A stretch of 64,000 bases of DNA from Heterotrichella gracilis (GCA_032358255.1 JAULBX010025164.1:124001-188000); one strand, 5' to 3'; positions 1 to 12,349 are shown, counted from the first letter of the stretch. Made by a program: numbers and translations. Notes: generated by a model not told the origin, from the letters alone.

Positions 1-831
1 GACTTTCTAAAGGGCGAAGCTCGTCTGAAGCCACAGTTCTAGAAGCCTGTCGCTGGGCAACTCAACTCACTGAGCCAGCGAGTCAGTGAGTTGAAATTGG
101 GGATTTCTTAATCCATCCTCCACACATTTGGCCACATTCCAACCTCCACTTACCAGCTACCGGCATATAGCTTATAAAATGTTTGAAATGGCAATGCGTG
201 CATGCCACTCTGGTGTTTCGGGTTTGTGGCTGGCTATGGCGCAGACTGCGGCATAAATGTGCCTGGTACAATGCAATGGCCCCTTAATATATTAATTCAC
301 AGTTTATTTAGTAAGCGGGGTGACTTTTTCAAGCACCCCCAACAGTCTCACGAGCCCGGGTTGGCTCCCTGAATGTGACTGTCAAATAAATCTTGTAAAT
401 CTTGTAATATAAGTACCCCGCGGTTTCTTATGTACTCAGTGCTGGACAGGTTGGTGAAGATAGCAGCTACAAGATGCATAGAGAGTTTCCAGTCACGTTT
501 CAGGAAATTGAGACTGATACAGAGCTTGTATACAATGCAGTGCGGCTAATCCAAGTACAAATGTACTACACGTGAACCAATGGAGCCAAAGGAGCACTGC
601 GCCGGACTTCCCTGATTTTTTTCTGATTTTTTTCTGTCATAGACAAAGTTTGATAACATGAGGGGGGTTGAAACAGGAAATGGCGGCGGTGAAAAGGACA
701 AAATATGTTTGCCAAAATCACCTACATGTCTACAGCAAAACAACAGTACTTTGGGCCCGCCCAGACGCCTCTGCAAGCCTGGCATGACTAAGAGAGCCAC
801 CATCCATTAGCTTCCCGGCCCAAGCACGCAC
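1..831. other. No gene recognised
   Basis: I see no supported gene here. Short open frames exist on both strands but none has recognisable protein character or paired splice signals. Confidence 0.5.
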
Positions 832-2295
832 CTTTATCCAGCGTCCCTGTGTGGCCATGCACTGGTGCAGGCGCTGCACCTCATGCATCATGTCGCCCGC
901 TGGACCTCCAGCTGAGGGACCCTGGCGGCCTGGGCAGCTGCATTGCGCCAGCTGGCGCCTCTCTTGCCCCTCCACTGCCTGCCGCTCCGGCCGTCCGCTG
1001 CCTGATTGGGGGCAGGGGGCATGGTCAGGGGGCTGCTGTTGCAAAACAAACGATTACATGCAATGAGTGGATTTTATTAGAATAAAATTTACATTAAATT
1101 TGATTTGATTTACGCTGCTGGAGGCATTGGCATATGTGCAGCACCACAGGGGCACCTTTCTAATGCTACCTAGGTGCTTTCTCTTGCGGTGTTTGTTAAA
1201 GGTTCATGGATCTATTACATTTTCAGAAAGATTTCTGCATGGTTTTCATGGTTTTGCTTGCAATTATACAGGGCGCCTGGCGGGGTGCTCCCCACATGGA
1301 AGCCGGTTATCTTCCCCTGCTTTGGAAGGGTTTTTATAGGGGGTGAGAAATAGGTCCTGTAGGGTTTGACATGGTGCTACCTGACAGGGCAGCGCCTCCT
1401 CTTGCTTGGCCTCCACCCGCTTTGAAAGGGTCCCAATTGCAATCGGGGGTTCTGTAGGGTTCACGTAAGGGTGTTGCTACTCACCTGACAGGGCAGCGCC
1501 TCCCCTTGCTTGGTCTACAAGCCTCCTCCTAATTGTGGCGGCTGTGCATTCATTGGTGCGATGGCCGGCCTCCAGGTGTCACTGCCTTAGAGCTGCATGG
1601 ACAGTGCGTGGGGGGCATGGGGGTGAGGGATTGATGTTAAAACCCTTCAGGTTCATATGTTAAGGTTTTGTGCTGGCTAGGATTATGGGTGCATGGTGGC
1701 TTGTATGCCACGGGTCCTGCCACTGGTTTAGAATCAGACCTGAGGTGTTCAGGTGATGCATGGCTGCTTACATCCCATGGGGTTGGGGTATAGGGTGCTG
1801 GGCTAAGAGTTGCCAGGGTGCCCGGTCCCGCAACCTGCACGTGCACATAGCCCTCACTGCGCATCCGCCCGAGCCTCGCAAGCTTGCATGCCCTGCGCTG
1901 TCCGGCGCCTCGGCCCGCTGCAGCTGGGCCACTTGGCATGCCGCATGCGGCAACCCTCCCACCCACCCAGCTGCCCCACCCAGCTGCCCAACATGGGACC
2001 AGTCATCGAACAAGGTTGCAACTCCACACTACGATCCTCGCGAGCACATGACTGCACCTCACAACCTATCTCCCAATCAGCTGCCTGCCCAATTCGCTGG
2101 GCCTTGGCACGTTGGCGCTGCCCCTCTTGCGCAGCCGCGTGTGCGGTTTGGCCTACCCTCTCCGCACCCGTCAGCAACTCCCCTTGCTGCTTGCATCTGC
2201 TGAATCCTTTGGAGTTGGCACAGGCGCTGCTGGTGGGCGTTGTGAAGCAGGCGGTCCAACGCACTGCCAGGACGGTGGTGATGATTAGGAATCAC
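832..2295 (-). CDS. Coding-like exons of an unrecognised, possibly decayed coiled-coil gene
   Basis: Several minus-strand stretches look like exons. The stretch 1001-832 is open throughout, lies between an acceptor (ATCAG) and a donor (AAAG|GTGCGT), and encodes a Gln/Arg/Glu-rich helix containing MHEVQRLHQCM. Near 1400 and 1490 an exon end reading like EAKQEEALPCQ is present twice, each copy followed by a GT donor (GTAGCA and GTGAGT). Around 2270-2190 a helical segment (LDRLLHNAHQQRL) continues as another helical segment (AAAQEGQRQRAK) in a different frame, which suggests a frameshift or sequence error. No domain can be named. It could be the tail of a coiled-coil gene or a pseudogene. Phases between these pieces were not resolved. 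Confidence 0.3.
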
Positions 2296-4668
2296 CGCTG
2301 TGCAGGTTTAGGGTTGGGTTTGCCATGTGGTCGTGGGCGGTGAGCGGTGTGCTTGGCCCCACTGCTTGCACAGTGGCTTTCTTTAGGGTTTAGGGTTTTG
2401 AGGGTCCTAGGTTAAAGATCAGGGTTTGGGGTGGTTGCTGTGCTGCTGGCGGGCGTCCTGCAGCACCCAACCTCACCAACTGCAGGCACAGCAATAAATA
2501 TCAGAAAAGCTATAAAAAAAACTGCATTGTTTGTATCCCTGTGGACCTTGCTGCATTGCGGTGGTGGTGGTGGAAGTTGCAGTGCCAGGACAGGGCTGCT
2601 TGGCGCAGGGCATGTAGGACTGACGGGTAATCCGGCTAAACTGCTGCTACGAATGTAAGTAAGTACGGTTGGTAAGTATCTGCAACCGTACTGGTGCCTG
2701 CCATCCCCGCTTGCAGTGCAGCATGTTGGTGACACGTTGCTGGCAGGCATTGCATGTTGCCAAAGCATGCATGCGTCAGCAAGGTGTTGCTGGCTGCCAG
2801 GCAATGTCAGTTGTGGGTGCATGGAGGTATTTTTATGGATACCTGTGACCCACCCTCTGATTGCAGCTTGACTTCGTGAGCGCGCTATGGTGGAACTAAA
2901 TTACATCGCTCAAGGTTTGAAACACTCAAAGCAACTTGTGGGTTGTTGGCACCAGATGGGCACAAGATCAACATATCCCCTTGTGTTCAGCGGCACTAGT
3001 ACAATAAGGAGTGTAAACCTCGAGCTAAAAAGTTGTGGGATTGGAATGCCTTTAAAGGCGGGTGCAAAGGTGGTGGGCGGCACCGCCAATGCAGCCGCCG
3101 AAAGGGGGATGATAAGATTTTGTGACTCGATTTGACCGTTGATCCAACTCTTGATCAGCGATCTTTCGTTTCAACTTGAAAGGCGGAACAGCTGGTCAAC
3201 AGGTTTCAAATCTTCTCAATCAGCGCATCCACCACCCCGCCCGAAGCGTCCCTCCCAGTTCCAGGTAACGTCTGCCCCGTGGTTTGGGTGCCGTGCATGC
3301 ACTGATTTGCACGCGCTGCACGCGACATCCACATGCCTGGTGATGTGTGCTGGGCACTCGCCTGGGATGGGCTGTTGTCTGTTGCTTTTTGCACACTTCC
3401 GAGAACGCGTACGTTGTGCATGCAGCCCCAGGTTGCGTCCTAGTCAGTAGTAAGGTCGAATCTGGCGCCGTTGCCGTCATTCAGACGTGTAATCCGTACC
3501 TGCAACTCGTTTCTAGCCGGTTGGGGGCACATTGGGTGTGAGAGTGGGGGACTGTTGGTGGGGAAAGAGGGCCCACTCCTGCCCACGATACACCCCCGTA
3601 AACGCTGCAATTCGTGCGCGATTGATAGCTCGACAGTATTGTACAGTTTTCTGGTGCTGCTGGGCCCTTTTCCTGCTCATCTAGCGCCCATTTGCACCCA
3701 CTTTGGACGTTGACCTTGGTCGGGTAGAAAGAGGCAGCAGCACACCTGTCAAGCCCAGCCCAGAACCTGCTTTTCTGTCCCACTTTATCAGTCCTGGTTG
3801 ATGCCAGGTGGGCAGTGTGCTCTTCAAGAGCTTTTCAGCGCGTTAAACCCGGGTTTAAGGGTACAATCCGGCCCCAAAATAGGTTTTGCCACTGTTGGGC
3901 ACAGCACCTTCAGGCTGAGCTGCTCCTGTGCAACTGCTGGCAAAAGTTCGGTTCCCAGCGGCGCTAGTTAACAATAACGGACAGGGTTGCTTCAGCAGTG
4001 CAAACGTTAAAAAGGAGCTTTGGTTTCGTGAGTGGTTGCGCCAAACATCCGGTTGCATCGTCGCTGTTTTTGCGAAACTACGCCTTTGCTTTCCACACGG
4101 CCGCGAGGGAGAACACCATCCAAGGTAGCAGCCCAGCAACCGCCCTGTCCTGTAGCGATGCCAGGGTTTCAGCGCCCGCTCGGTCCGCTTCTCAACTGTG
4201 GTGTTTTCTCGCCCACATATCGTCTGCTGTTGCAATCCGTTTGGTCCGTTTGCAAAGCCAGGTGTTGCACGTTCAGCATCCACTGGAGGGAGGTGGGCGC
4301 CACGCAAGCCCACCAAGTTTTGCCCAATACACAGCTCTTTTGCTGCTGCATTGCTGGGGTATTGCACCTGTTTGAGGCTGGGAGAGCGTGTGAGGCGGTC
4401 ATAGCCTGGGTTTGCTCTGGAATAGGGCACTGTGAAAGCGGTTGTGCGTGTTTCGTGCATGGCCATGTCCAGGACAGCCATCCCAGCTCCGGTTGCCCTT
4501 CAAGCCCTTAGTGGCAACCGCTAGCAAGCCACTTTGCAGCGTTTTCGTAACGTATCCCTCTGTGTGTTACTTACGTGCTGTGCTGTGTCATTTCCCTGCA
4601 GGATCTACAGATATCCACCCATCACTCCTGCCGGCGTTTTTCGCTCCTCCACACAACCAACAGTCGAC
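2296..4668. other. No gene recognised; upstream region of histone H1
   Basis: No gene can be supported. Open frames of 159 to 208 codons occur on both strands between 3855 and 4511, but they overlap each other, carry no family motif and lie directly upstream of histone H1. The stretch just before 4669 probably holds the H1 promoter and 5' UTR. Confidence 0.4.
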
Positions 4669-5593
4669 ATGGCAGACAAGGCAAAGACGGCGCCCAAGCC
4701 AGCCCCCGAGCACCCCAAGTACGTACTTAACCCCTCAATACTTTGCTTATGCCTATTCCCTGCCTTGTTGGTGATCCTTTCGTTGTGCCTTTTGTGTGAA
4801 GTGCTGCCTGCCCAACCCATGATGTGCACTTGTCCCAGGTATGTGGACATGGTGAAGGCAGCAATCGCTGCCCTCAAGGAGCGCACAGGCAGCTCGCAGC
4901 AGGCGATCAAGAAGTACATCGGTGACACCTACAAGCTGCCAGCTGGGTGGGAGAAGACTCTGTCCTACCAACTCAAGAAGCTGTCTGCCAGTGGCAAGCT
5001 TGTCAAGGTACTTGCCACACCAAACGATGTATCTGTGCAGTCAGACGCACCCAGTACTCAGTGTTCCTACCAACCCACTGAGTACATCCAGATGTGTGGT
5101 TATCCTGCACTGTTTTCCCTTCAAACCCAACTGAAAGCACCTGTTGTGTCTGTCCATGCAACCGTTTATTCATCCCTCGCTGTGCGTCACGCAACGTCTG
5201 TGCTCGATGCAGGTCAAGGCCTCCTACAAGCTGAGCGAGGAGCTCAAGAAGCCTGCCCCCAAGCCCAAGGTGAAGAAGGCTGCTGTGGTGAAGAAGCCAG
5301 CGGCTGAGAAGAAGAAGGTGGTGAAGAAGCCAGCTGCTGAGAAGGTGAAGAAGGCGCCAGCCAAGCCCAAGGCAGCCAAGCCAGCCGCAGAGAAGAAGAA
5401 GACGCCTGCCAAAAAGGCCAGCAAGCCCAAGGCAGAGAAGAAGAAGACGCCAGCCAAGCCCAAGGCTGAGAAGAAGAAGACGCCAGCCAAGAAGGCCACC
5501 AAGCCCAAGGTGAAGTCCACCAAGAAGGTGGCACCCAAGAAGACCCCCAAGAAGACGACAAAGGCCAAGGCACCCAAGGCCAAGAAGGCATGA
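4669..5593 (+). CDS. Histone H1 (linker histone)
   Basis: Three exons: 4669-4718, 4839-5007 and 5213-5593. Phases close to give 199 residues. H1 binds linker DNA at the nucleosome entry and exit and compacts chromatin in the nucleus. After a short Lys/Pro-rich head, residues about 15-85 form the winged-helix globular domain: HPKYVDMVKAAIAALKER, then SSQQAIKKYI, then YQLKKLSASGKLVKV. The rest is a Lys/Ala/Pro tail with repeats of the type EKKKTPAK. The TPAK/TPKK sites are typical targets of cyclin-dependent kinases in the H1 family. The start is the first ATG of the open frame that runs into the globular domain. The introns are short (120 and 205 nt) and lack the duplicated exon edges seen in other genes here. 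Confidence 0.95.
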
Positions 5594-5963
5594 GTGCCAA
5601 CAGCCACCTTGCAATGGGTGAAAGCCAACACGTGCAGCTCAATCACTGCTGCTGAAAAGCACTGGTATTGACCTTGTAGCTGCACCTGCACTGGGTGCAG
5701 TAGATCTCTGCAGTGTTGGTACTTTACCGAGAGGGAATTTAACCGCCCCAGCCTCCCTTTGATTTCGTGGTTTGCTTCTTATGCCTTGTTTTTGGGGAAC
5801 TTGCTTGCCTATTTCGCTACTAACTGCCCTGACGTTGGTGACTGTTTTGAAGAAACACGGTACCCGGTGTGCATATAATTATTTGTACATTTCCACTGCA
5901 TAACGGCTGACATGTACCTGCTGCTGACTGCAGCAATGGTGCGCTTACATCGTTTCACTTCGC

Positions 5964-5968
5964 TGTAA
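5964..5968 (+). promoter_or_regulatory. Probable polyadenylation signal of histone H1
   Basis: TGTAA lies 371 nt after the H1 stop codon. TGTAA is the usual chlorophyte polyadenylation motif. A pentamer occurs often by chance, so the position is tentative. Confidence 0.35.
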
Positions 5969-6345
5969 CACAACACCTTGATGACCAACATTTAATGTCC
6001 AATTTTACGACAGAATCTCAGTGTTAATAAAACTTGGGACCTTCACTAGGTGCCCAGCAATCTCAAATGTATTACAAAGAAGGCCAAAGTGGGTTGCAAG
6101 CCTGCAACTCAGTATTGTGCAAGTGGATACACTATTGAAAAATTGTCACACAGTCCAGCCTTGGCTAGCAACCTTGCAAGAAGTTCATTGTTGGGTTGAA
6201 GTCTGCTATAATTGGTTCATTCTTCATATATGTTTGCATTTTCAAGCATACAGAGTCAGCCATCACTGCACAGAGTAACCTGACCGACTGGACGTCACAT
6301 CATAACCCTAGGTAAAGTTTGCAGGTAAGCAGCTCTGTGCCAATT

Positions 6346-6625
6346 TCACGTGAAATACCCCCTTTGAAACCCAAAATTCGCCTTACAGCGGCTGGCAAAA
6401 CACCACTGGCCAATGCAGTCAACTGTCGCCAGTCGCCTGGAAAAAACCGCCATAGGGTTGCCATTCCAGCACTCCATCCTGCGACACCCCCACACACTGG
6501 CGTAGTCAAGCACCATCTGCGCTGGGAACTGCCATCTGCCAGCCCACCCATGGCCAGGTTGAGCACACAACCACAGTGGTCAACTGCCGCCAGTTGCTGG
6601 AATAACCCCATCATAGGGTTGACTG
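6346..6625 (-). pseudogene. Degenerate copy of the last GH16 exon
   Basis: About 6503-6572 is a diverged copy of 6697-6787, the last exon of the adjacent GH16 gene. Translated in two different frames it gives VLNLAMGG and QFPAQMVLDYASVWG, matching VLNLAVGG and QFPAQMVVDYVRVWG of the intact exon. The shift between frames shows that it is broken. Two further short copies of a neighbouring segment lie at about 6411-6465 and 6575-6625. The copy sits downstream of the GH16 stop codon and is unlikely to be translated. Confidence 0.7.
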
Positions 6626-6662
6626 CACCGCATCATAGGGTCAACGGCCAAACAGCTGCACC

Positions 6663-9161
6663 CTATCCAGTCAGCGACGACCCCCACACCCTCACATAGT
6701 CCACCACCATCTGCGCAGGGAACTGCGTGCTGGCATCGGGTGGGCCTGGCCACCTGCCCCCCACCGCCAGGTTGAGCACCATGTAAAAGGGCTTGTCAAA
6801 GGGGGCCTGGGCCGAGGCCTTTGCGCCGTAGCTGTTGGCTGTGAACCAGCCCTTGTCGTTGACCGCCTTGGAGTAGGCGGTGTGGTAGTTGACGCCGTCC
6901 ACGTACCTGCACGGGATAGGGTTTAAGGTTTAGGGTTTAGGGGGGATAAGAGTTAGATGGGCGGGTGAGAATGTGTGGTAGTTGACGCCGCCCACAGTGG
7001 AAAAACACATAAAGGAAAATGACACAAGCAGAAATGGCAGCGCCAGGACAGAGCCGAGTGGCGCAAGCTTGTGCAAGGCTGACTGCTATTCTGGCTGTAC
7101 CACTGGTAGGGTACAGGGGCAGAGGATGCAGGTAATTAAAAAGACGAGGGAGGAGCACATGGGCTAATCTGACCCAGCAGGACCTCATACCACTGTAACC
7201 ACGTACCAGCGCATGGTGTTGGCGCTCCACTCGATGGAAAAGGTGTGGAACTTGTCGTCACCAAGGTTCTTGTGGGACCAGCGGCCGGTCTGGGGGAGCA
7301 CAGGGAGCAAGGGTAAGGGTTTGATTATGGTTTTCAGCTTAAGCGGACCAGCGACCAGTCTGGGAAAACAGAGGGGCACTGGGATAAGGGTTTGCTGAGG
7401 GTTTTCAGCTTTTTTTTTGGTACCAGCAGCCAGTCTGGGGGAGCACGGGGGGCATGGGTAAGGGTTTGCTTAGGGTTCAGCTCAGGGTTGCAGTGCGGTA
7501 AGACATCTTGCACCAGACATGGATCTAATGCAAAGCGCAGACCTGCAGTGCTGACACAGTCATTAAGCATCTTCAAGCGTGCCACCACCTGCACGGCATG
7601 CCAGCGCCCCGCCCAGCAACCCAAACAAACCCTTGCGCCCCAGCGTGAACCCTTGCAAAGGGTTTGTGGCTATACCTGCGACACTAGGCCCCCCACGGCG
7701 CCGTAGTGGGCCACGCCATTGGCTGCATTCATGGCATTTACAGACTCCAGGATGTCGATTTCGCCGCTCTCGGGCCAGGGGCCATAGTCGCCGCACGCGT
7801 TGCACTTGCCGCCGGCTGGCAACATCCAGAAGGCGGGCCACAGGCCAATCCCTGCAGGTGGAATAGGGTTTAGTACAAGGCGTAACGCCACAGGCACATC
7901 CCTGCAGACGAATCACTGTATGATTTTAGGGTTTAAGCCGCACTGGGTAGGGTGTAGGGTGTAGGGTTGAAGGATGTAAGACCACATGCGTTGCATTTGC
8001 CACAGCGGGCAGCATCCTAAAAGCGGGCAGCATCCTAAAAGCGGGCAGCATCCTAAAAGCGGGCCACAGGCCAGTCCCTGCACTGGGGGCTGCATTAGAT
8101 TAAAAATGTGATATGCGTGAAGTATATCACATTTTTTTACGTCCATGATCTGCACCAAATAATGCACTAAACTGGCATGCTTCCTGGTCTATGCTGCACT
8201 GCCACACACCGTCCCTGGAACCATTGTCATAAATGTGAATCACCAAACTGACCAAGAGAACCAAACAATCAACCAAAAGAGGGCAATCATGCTGACATAA
8301 TCTATTTAATGGGAACCATCATCGCTGTACCAGCAATGAAGTGAGATGAGGTGTGAGCGCAAACCCTACACAAACCCTACCCGCACCCTAGCCCATGGCG
8401 CACCTCTTGGCAGCTTCACCCTGGTTTCGATCTTGATGGTGGGGAAAGTCTTCCCCGCTTTCATCCCCGGGTAAAACGCCTTGGTCCCCTTGGTGGTCAG
8501 CTTGGCTGAGGTCCATCCAAACCCTTGGTAGGTTTCCTCCAGGGCTTGGATGACCAGGTTGCCGTTGTCGATATACACATTTTTACTGCGGGAGGTGTAA
8601 TACTCAAGCTCATCGTTGCCCCAGCCTGCAGACATTCACAAGGGTTTTGGTAAGGAACTCACACATTATTTGAATGTAACAGACCAAGCAATCCGTAAAG
8701 AGTTTGCTCCGCATGCTGCTGAACAAGTTACCCAACTTGGGTATGAATACAAGGAATGGAATCAAGAATAATTAATGTTTACTTCTTACTGCAATGAATT
8801 GTGGCTACTTTGTGCACAAGCTTGACCGGCAATACATGGCCTTTGGACTTGTTCTAAAAACAGCAACCAGGCTGCGCATGCCTGGTTTTAGGAGGCTGCA
8901 GCATACGGTGCAAATCGGTGCATGCGCAGTCTGTGACATTCAGCACAGTGGTGCCTGACTGATTCCAGGAAGGCACGCAAAATGTGAAACACGTCCAAAC
9001 CGCAAAGAGAGCAATGCATGCGCACCTGGCAGGCTGATTGACTCCCCGTTGCCCTGGTCAAGCTTCCACACCTTGGTGTCCAGCGTGTTAAAGTCATCTC
9101 CCCAAATCAGCTTCCAGCCATCGCTACCTGTGCATGGGCAGCAATCGCTCCATTCAGCCAT
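6663..9161 (-). CDS. Glycoside hydrolase family 16 (beta-1,3-glucanase/laminarinase type)
   Basis: Five exons in transcription order: 9161-9026, 8625-8404, 7851-7676, 7289-7207 and 6906-6663. Phases close for 286 residues. GH16 enzymes cut internal beta-1,3- or mixed-linkage glucans with retention. Visible hallmarks are WGDDFNTLDTKVW near the N-terminus, GWGNDELEYYT, the strand GIGLWPAFWMLP, and the catalytic motif GEIDILE (E-x-D-x-x-E: nucleophile, assisting Asp, acid/base). FHTFSIEW and the C-terminal MVVDYVRVWG strand complete the fold. The ATG at 9161 gives a closed frame but no secretion signal. An acceptor (gcacag) at 9128 means an upstream exon with a signal peptide could replace it. 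The gene is probably secreted and acts in wall remodelling or glucan breakdown. The introns hold duplicated exon edges and CCCTAAA runs. Confidence 0.9.
7276..7482 (-). repeat. Tandem copies of a GH16 exon/intron boundary
   Basis: The first bases of the 7289-7207 exon plus its acceptor and adjoining intron appear three times, at about 7276-7340, 7341-7409 and 7421-7482. Each copy carries the sequence around CCAGTCTGGG and is followed by a TAAGGGTTTG-type run. Only the first joins the coding exon in phase. Confidence 0.75.
7813..8080 (-). repeat. Copies of the GH16 catalytic-exon edge
   Basis: The start of the catalytic exon (reading GLWPAFWMLPA on the minus strand) is copied in diverged form into the upstream intron at about 7993-8080. 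A short unit, gcgggcagcatcctaaaa, is then tandemly repeated three times, and a fourth copy reads into a sequence matching the acceptor region. Confidence 0.7.
8102..8136. repeat. Perfect 13-bp inverted repeat (hairpin) in a GH16 intron
   Basis: Arms 8102-8114 (AAAAATGTGATAT) and 8124-8136 are exact reverse complements around a 9-nt spacer. The repeat lies inside the second GH16 intron. It could be a small MITE remnant or an RNA hairpin. Confidence 0.6.
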
Positions 9162-9465
9162 GGCCTAAACCCTAGACCCTAGACCTTAAGACCTAGCCCT
9201 ATGCACGTGCAATGGCCAGCTTTAGTGGTGCCCTAAACCCTCAACCCTCAACCTCTGTGCGTGCACCGCCAACCTTATAAGTGGTGCGCTACACCCTAAC
9301 CAGGCCAGGTCGCTTCCAGCCATCGCTACCTGTGCATGAGTAGCCATCGCCCAGTCAGAGATGCCCTACACCCTACACCCTAAAACCTAAACCCTAATTT
9401 CCCAGATCAGCTTCCAGCCATCGCTACCTGTGCATGGGCAACCATTCTCCAGTCAGCGATGCCCT
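9105..9465 (-). repeat. Three copies of the GH16 first-exon acceptor region
   Basis: A segment of about 55 bp around CCATCGCTACCTGTGCATG occurs at about 9107-9165, 9310-9370 and 9410-9465. It includes the acceptor and the beginning of the exon that encodes SDGWKLIWGDD. Runs of CCCTAGACCC and CCCTAAACCC separate the copies. The copies differ by a few bases and by the last part of the unit. Confidence 0.75.
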
Positions 9466-11800
9466 ACACCCTAGACCCTAGACCCTAGATCCTCATCCTA
9501 TGTACGCGACACCGCCAGCCTTGTTGATGCTGCCCTAGACCCTAGACCCTAGACCTCAACCTATACATGCGCAGCCGCCAGCCTTGTTACTTGTGCTGGA
9601 CCCAGGACCCGAGCATCACACACACCTCACTGGTGCACAGGTTACATCTGCCAATGGCCGCATAGCAAAGGTGCATCCATAGCGTGCTAAGTGGGCAAGG
9701 TGCAATACTATGCTAGGACAGGATGATAGCATGGCACAATACTCATTAAAATGGCTCGGTTCACAGAAGATCAAGACAACGATGAAGATTATGACGCAGT
9801 CCACATGGCGCAAGTACAGCTCTCGGGCAAAGCGGTTGAGTAAAATTTAATTCAATGAAGCTTATCCAGCCCTTTATCTGGCATGTATGGTTGTGGCATT
9901 CAAATTCCCCACCTGCTTTTCTGGGATTTGGCTGGGGCACACTAACGATCCCCTGGGGACGGGACGAGAGGATCAGCAGCTGCAGAAATCCGGTGAACCA
10001 TCTGCACGTGGTAAGGGGAGTAACAGGTATTTAGACCAGGGTAACGGGTAGCAGGACCAAAACCCTAATTCCTACACCCTGAACCCTAACCTAGCCAGGG
10101 GATTAGCAGGACCTCATACAGGAGATAAACATAATGAGTTGATAGGAACGCTTGGCGTCCCATAAGCCACTCTGAAAGGCTGATCATCATTATTCTGTTA
10201 TTCTGTCAGGGCTTTTCATCATTATTCTGTTATTCTGTAAAGGCAGAGCATGAACAGGCTGCGTTGCCCGCAGCCAATGCACAGCAAACACAACCACCAC
10301 AAAGCTACATGTGACGAGGTGGCACCCCACCCGGCCGCTCCAACCCACAGCCAATGCAACGAGCAACGTGTTCCGAACCTCTGCAATTCTACGTCGCCCA
10401 GCAGGCGTCAGAAATCTGTTCCAAAGCGCTGTAAATTTTGCATTTCTGCGTTCCCAGCAATGGTCACTCACCTTCTGAGAAGCTGCGCCTGTGCCATGGT
10501 GGGGCCCGTGGATACAGACGAGCTGTTGTACATGTTCAACCGCTCCCGACACACAGGAGCTTTCTTTTCTTTCCCCTTTTTCACCCACGTCGATGAACCT
10601 GTCCCAGCCTGCCGCACAGTTCAAGGCAAGGGGAGGAAGTCACTCTTTTATGAAGTGTGACTGGAAGGTGCTGGGCGGTGGCCTGGAGGTAGTGGGCGCT
10701 GGTGTAGAGGTGGTGGTCTGTGCAGTGCGGGGATTTGGTGGTGATGGCAGGGGGTGGTGGGCTGGCAGAGTTGACGGTGGTTGACTGGTGATGGACCAGT
10801 GCACCATGGTTAAAACCCTAAGGGTCTCTTGACAAGACGTGTGGGAAAATCCTGCAGAGGCGGTGGTATGGGAACGATGCACAAGCAGCGTGCGTGGGTT
10901 GGTACCATCTATCATGCGGAGGGTTGGTGATCAAGGTGCGTTAGGGTGGTTCGCTGTGATACAAGCATGCTTGGCGCCTGCCCAGCAGATGCCAAAGCGT
11001 GTTAAGCGCTTTGAGCGGCAATTGACGAAATTCACGCACGTACAAAAAGGGCAGAGCTCGAGGCGATTTGGTTAAGATTTGAAGTGTGCGTGGCTCGATC
11101 ATGGTCCGGGGGCAAGAAAGAGCGTGCCCAGCTGGCAAGTGCAAACGATGTGCATGCATTCCGGGGGAAGGACCCAGCGGCACCCGGGTTCAACAAGCAC
11201 CTCAATACCAACAGGAACGGACGAAAGGATACGGCTCCAAGTAAATATCGGCAGGGAAGTTCCAACTTCGCTTCAACGCGCCGATGCATGCAAACCGCGT
11301 TCAGCCGCACCCACCTACTTGTCCCTGTACATAGGTTGACACAGCTCCCAACACAGGCCTGTGTGCACAAGTTGTTGTTTTAAGCTTGTTGGAGGAGGTA
11401 TTGGAGCTTTATGTAGGCAAACTTGCGTTCTGATAGCATCTCGTGTGGATTGATTTCTTTTTATTGCACTTTTCTTTATATTTGTTTTCTTTTTCGAGGC
11501 TTGGCCAACCCTTATCCACTCGAGTTATCCGACGCCCACTTTTAAATAGGAGCCCACCAATCCTCCCTGCACTTGGTCAACCATAGGCTGCTTTGATATG
11601 CTAGCTTGCAACCGACCAGGAGGCAATTGGGCAGCAAGCGAGTAAACCATCTGGTCGTAAAGTGCCACAGCACAGCTCTCCACATCCCCTCACTTGGGTC
11701 CAGTATTCTATATTCTAATATTATCTTTAAGCAACTACTTTCCAGCGGTTGCGTATCGTGGGGTTGTACAGCTATCTTGTTATTAGGCACTGGCAACACC
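9466..11800. other. No gene recognised
   Basis: Nothing can be assigned. At 10186-10240 the unit catcattattctgttattc is repeated twice in tandem. A minus-strand open stretch from 10624 ends at a good donor (CAGAAG|GTGAGTG, near 10476) and contains a hydrophobic continuation below 10390, so a small gene or an upstream exon of GH16 cannot be excluded. A GGT-rich stretch lies at 10670-10780. Confidence 0.4.
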
Positions 11801-12258
11801 ATGACGGGCGTACTAGTGGCAACCAGCCAGGTTACAGTGGCAGGAAGCAGCTTCCAACCCAGGAGTAGGGGAACCTTGAAGGGAGCTGCACTACCTAGGT
11901 CAACTGCGTACAGCCTGGTATGCAACCTCTCAACTCCAGCAGCATGTTTGCATGCATTCCCTCCTACATGGGCATGGCACTGCGATGCATGCTATACCCA
12001 ATGGCTAGAAAGGTTAGGGCCATCAAGGCTGCAATTGGTCGCAGTAAATAAAAGCCATGGACTCTTTAAAGTCCCAATAACTGTGTGAGTTGTGGCATGT
12101 CTCAGTTTGTCTAACGGTAGTGGATGAGCTGGGTGCATTAGGTGAACCTTTGCGAGTGCCAACGGAAACAGCTTCTATTATGAAAATCACCTGACACTGC
12201 ACTCCGCTTGTTTCAGAGCTTCAAGCCAAGCCAAGCCGCAAGGAGCCGACAAACACTG
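11801..12258 (+). CDS. Possible 5' (transit peptide) exons of the plastid membrane protein gene
   Basis: An ATG at 11801 opens 39 codons, beginning MTGVLVATSQVTVAGSS and rich in Ser, Arg, Ala and Thr, and ends at a donor (CCTG|GTATGC). A 42-nt exon-like piece at 12217-12258 (acceptor TTTCAG, donor GTGAGT) also reads like transit-peptide sequence. The composition fits a chloroplast targeting signal for the gene at 13235. The phase from 12258 to 13235 does not close as drawn, so another small exon or a different boundary is needed. This link is inferred. Confidence 0.35.
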
Positions 12259-12349
12259 GTGAGTAGTGTGCGCTCCCCCACGCCCACCATCCCTCACCCA
12301 CCTTGAGACGGCGGGGATGTTGGTGGCTAACCCCGGCAAGTCCCCGCAT

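Noticed and set aside
3855-4511. Open frames of 159 (+) and 208 (-) codons upstream of H1
   Set aside because: They overlap each other, lack motifs and paired splice sites, and occupy the H1 promoter region.
5003-5691. Long minus-strand open frames (132 to 203 codons) opposite histone H1
   Set aside because: They are mirror images of the Lys/Ala/Pro-rich H1 coding sequence and give Leu/Gly- or Ser/Trp-rich nonsense proteins.
7900-9560. True telomere or subtelomere
   Set aside because: CCCTAAA runs are short, interrupted, in both orientations and spread through introns of normal genes across the whole window.
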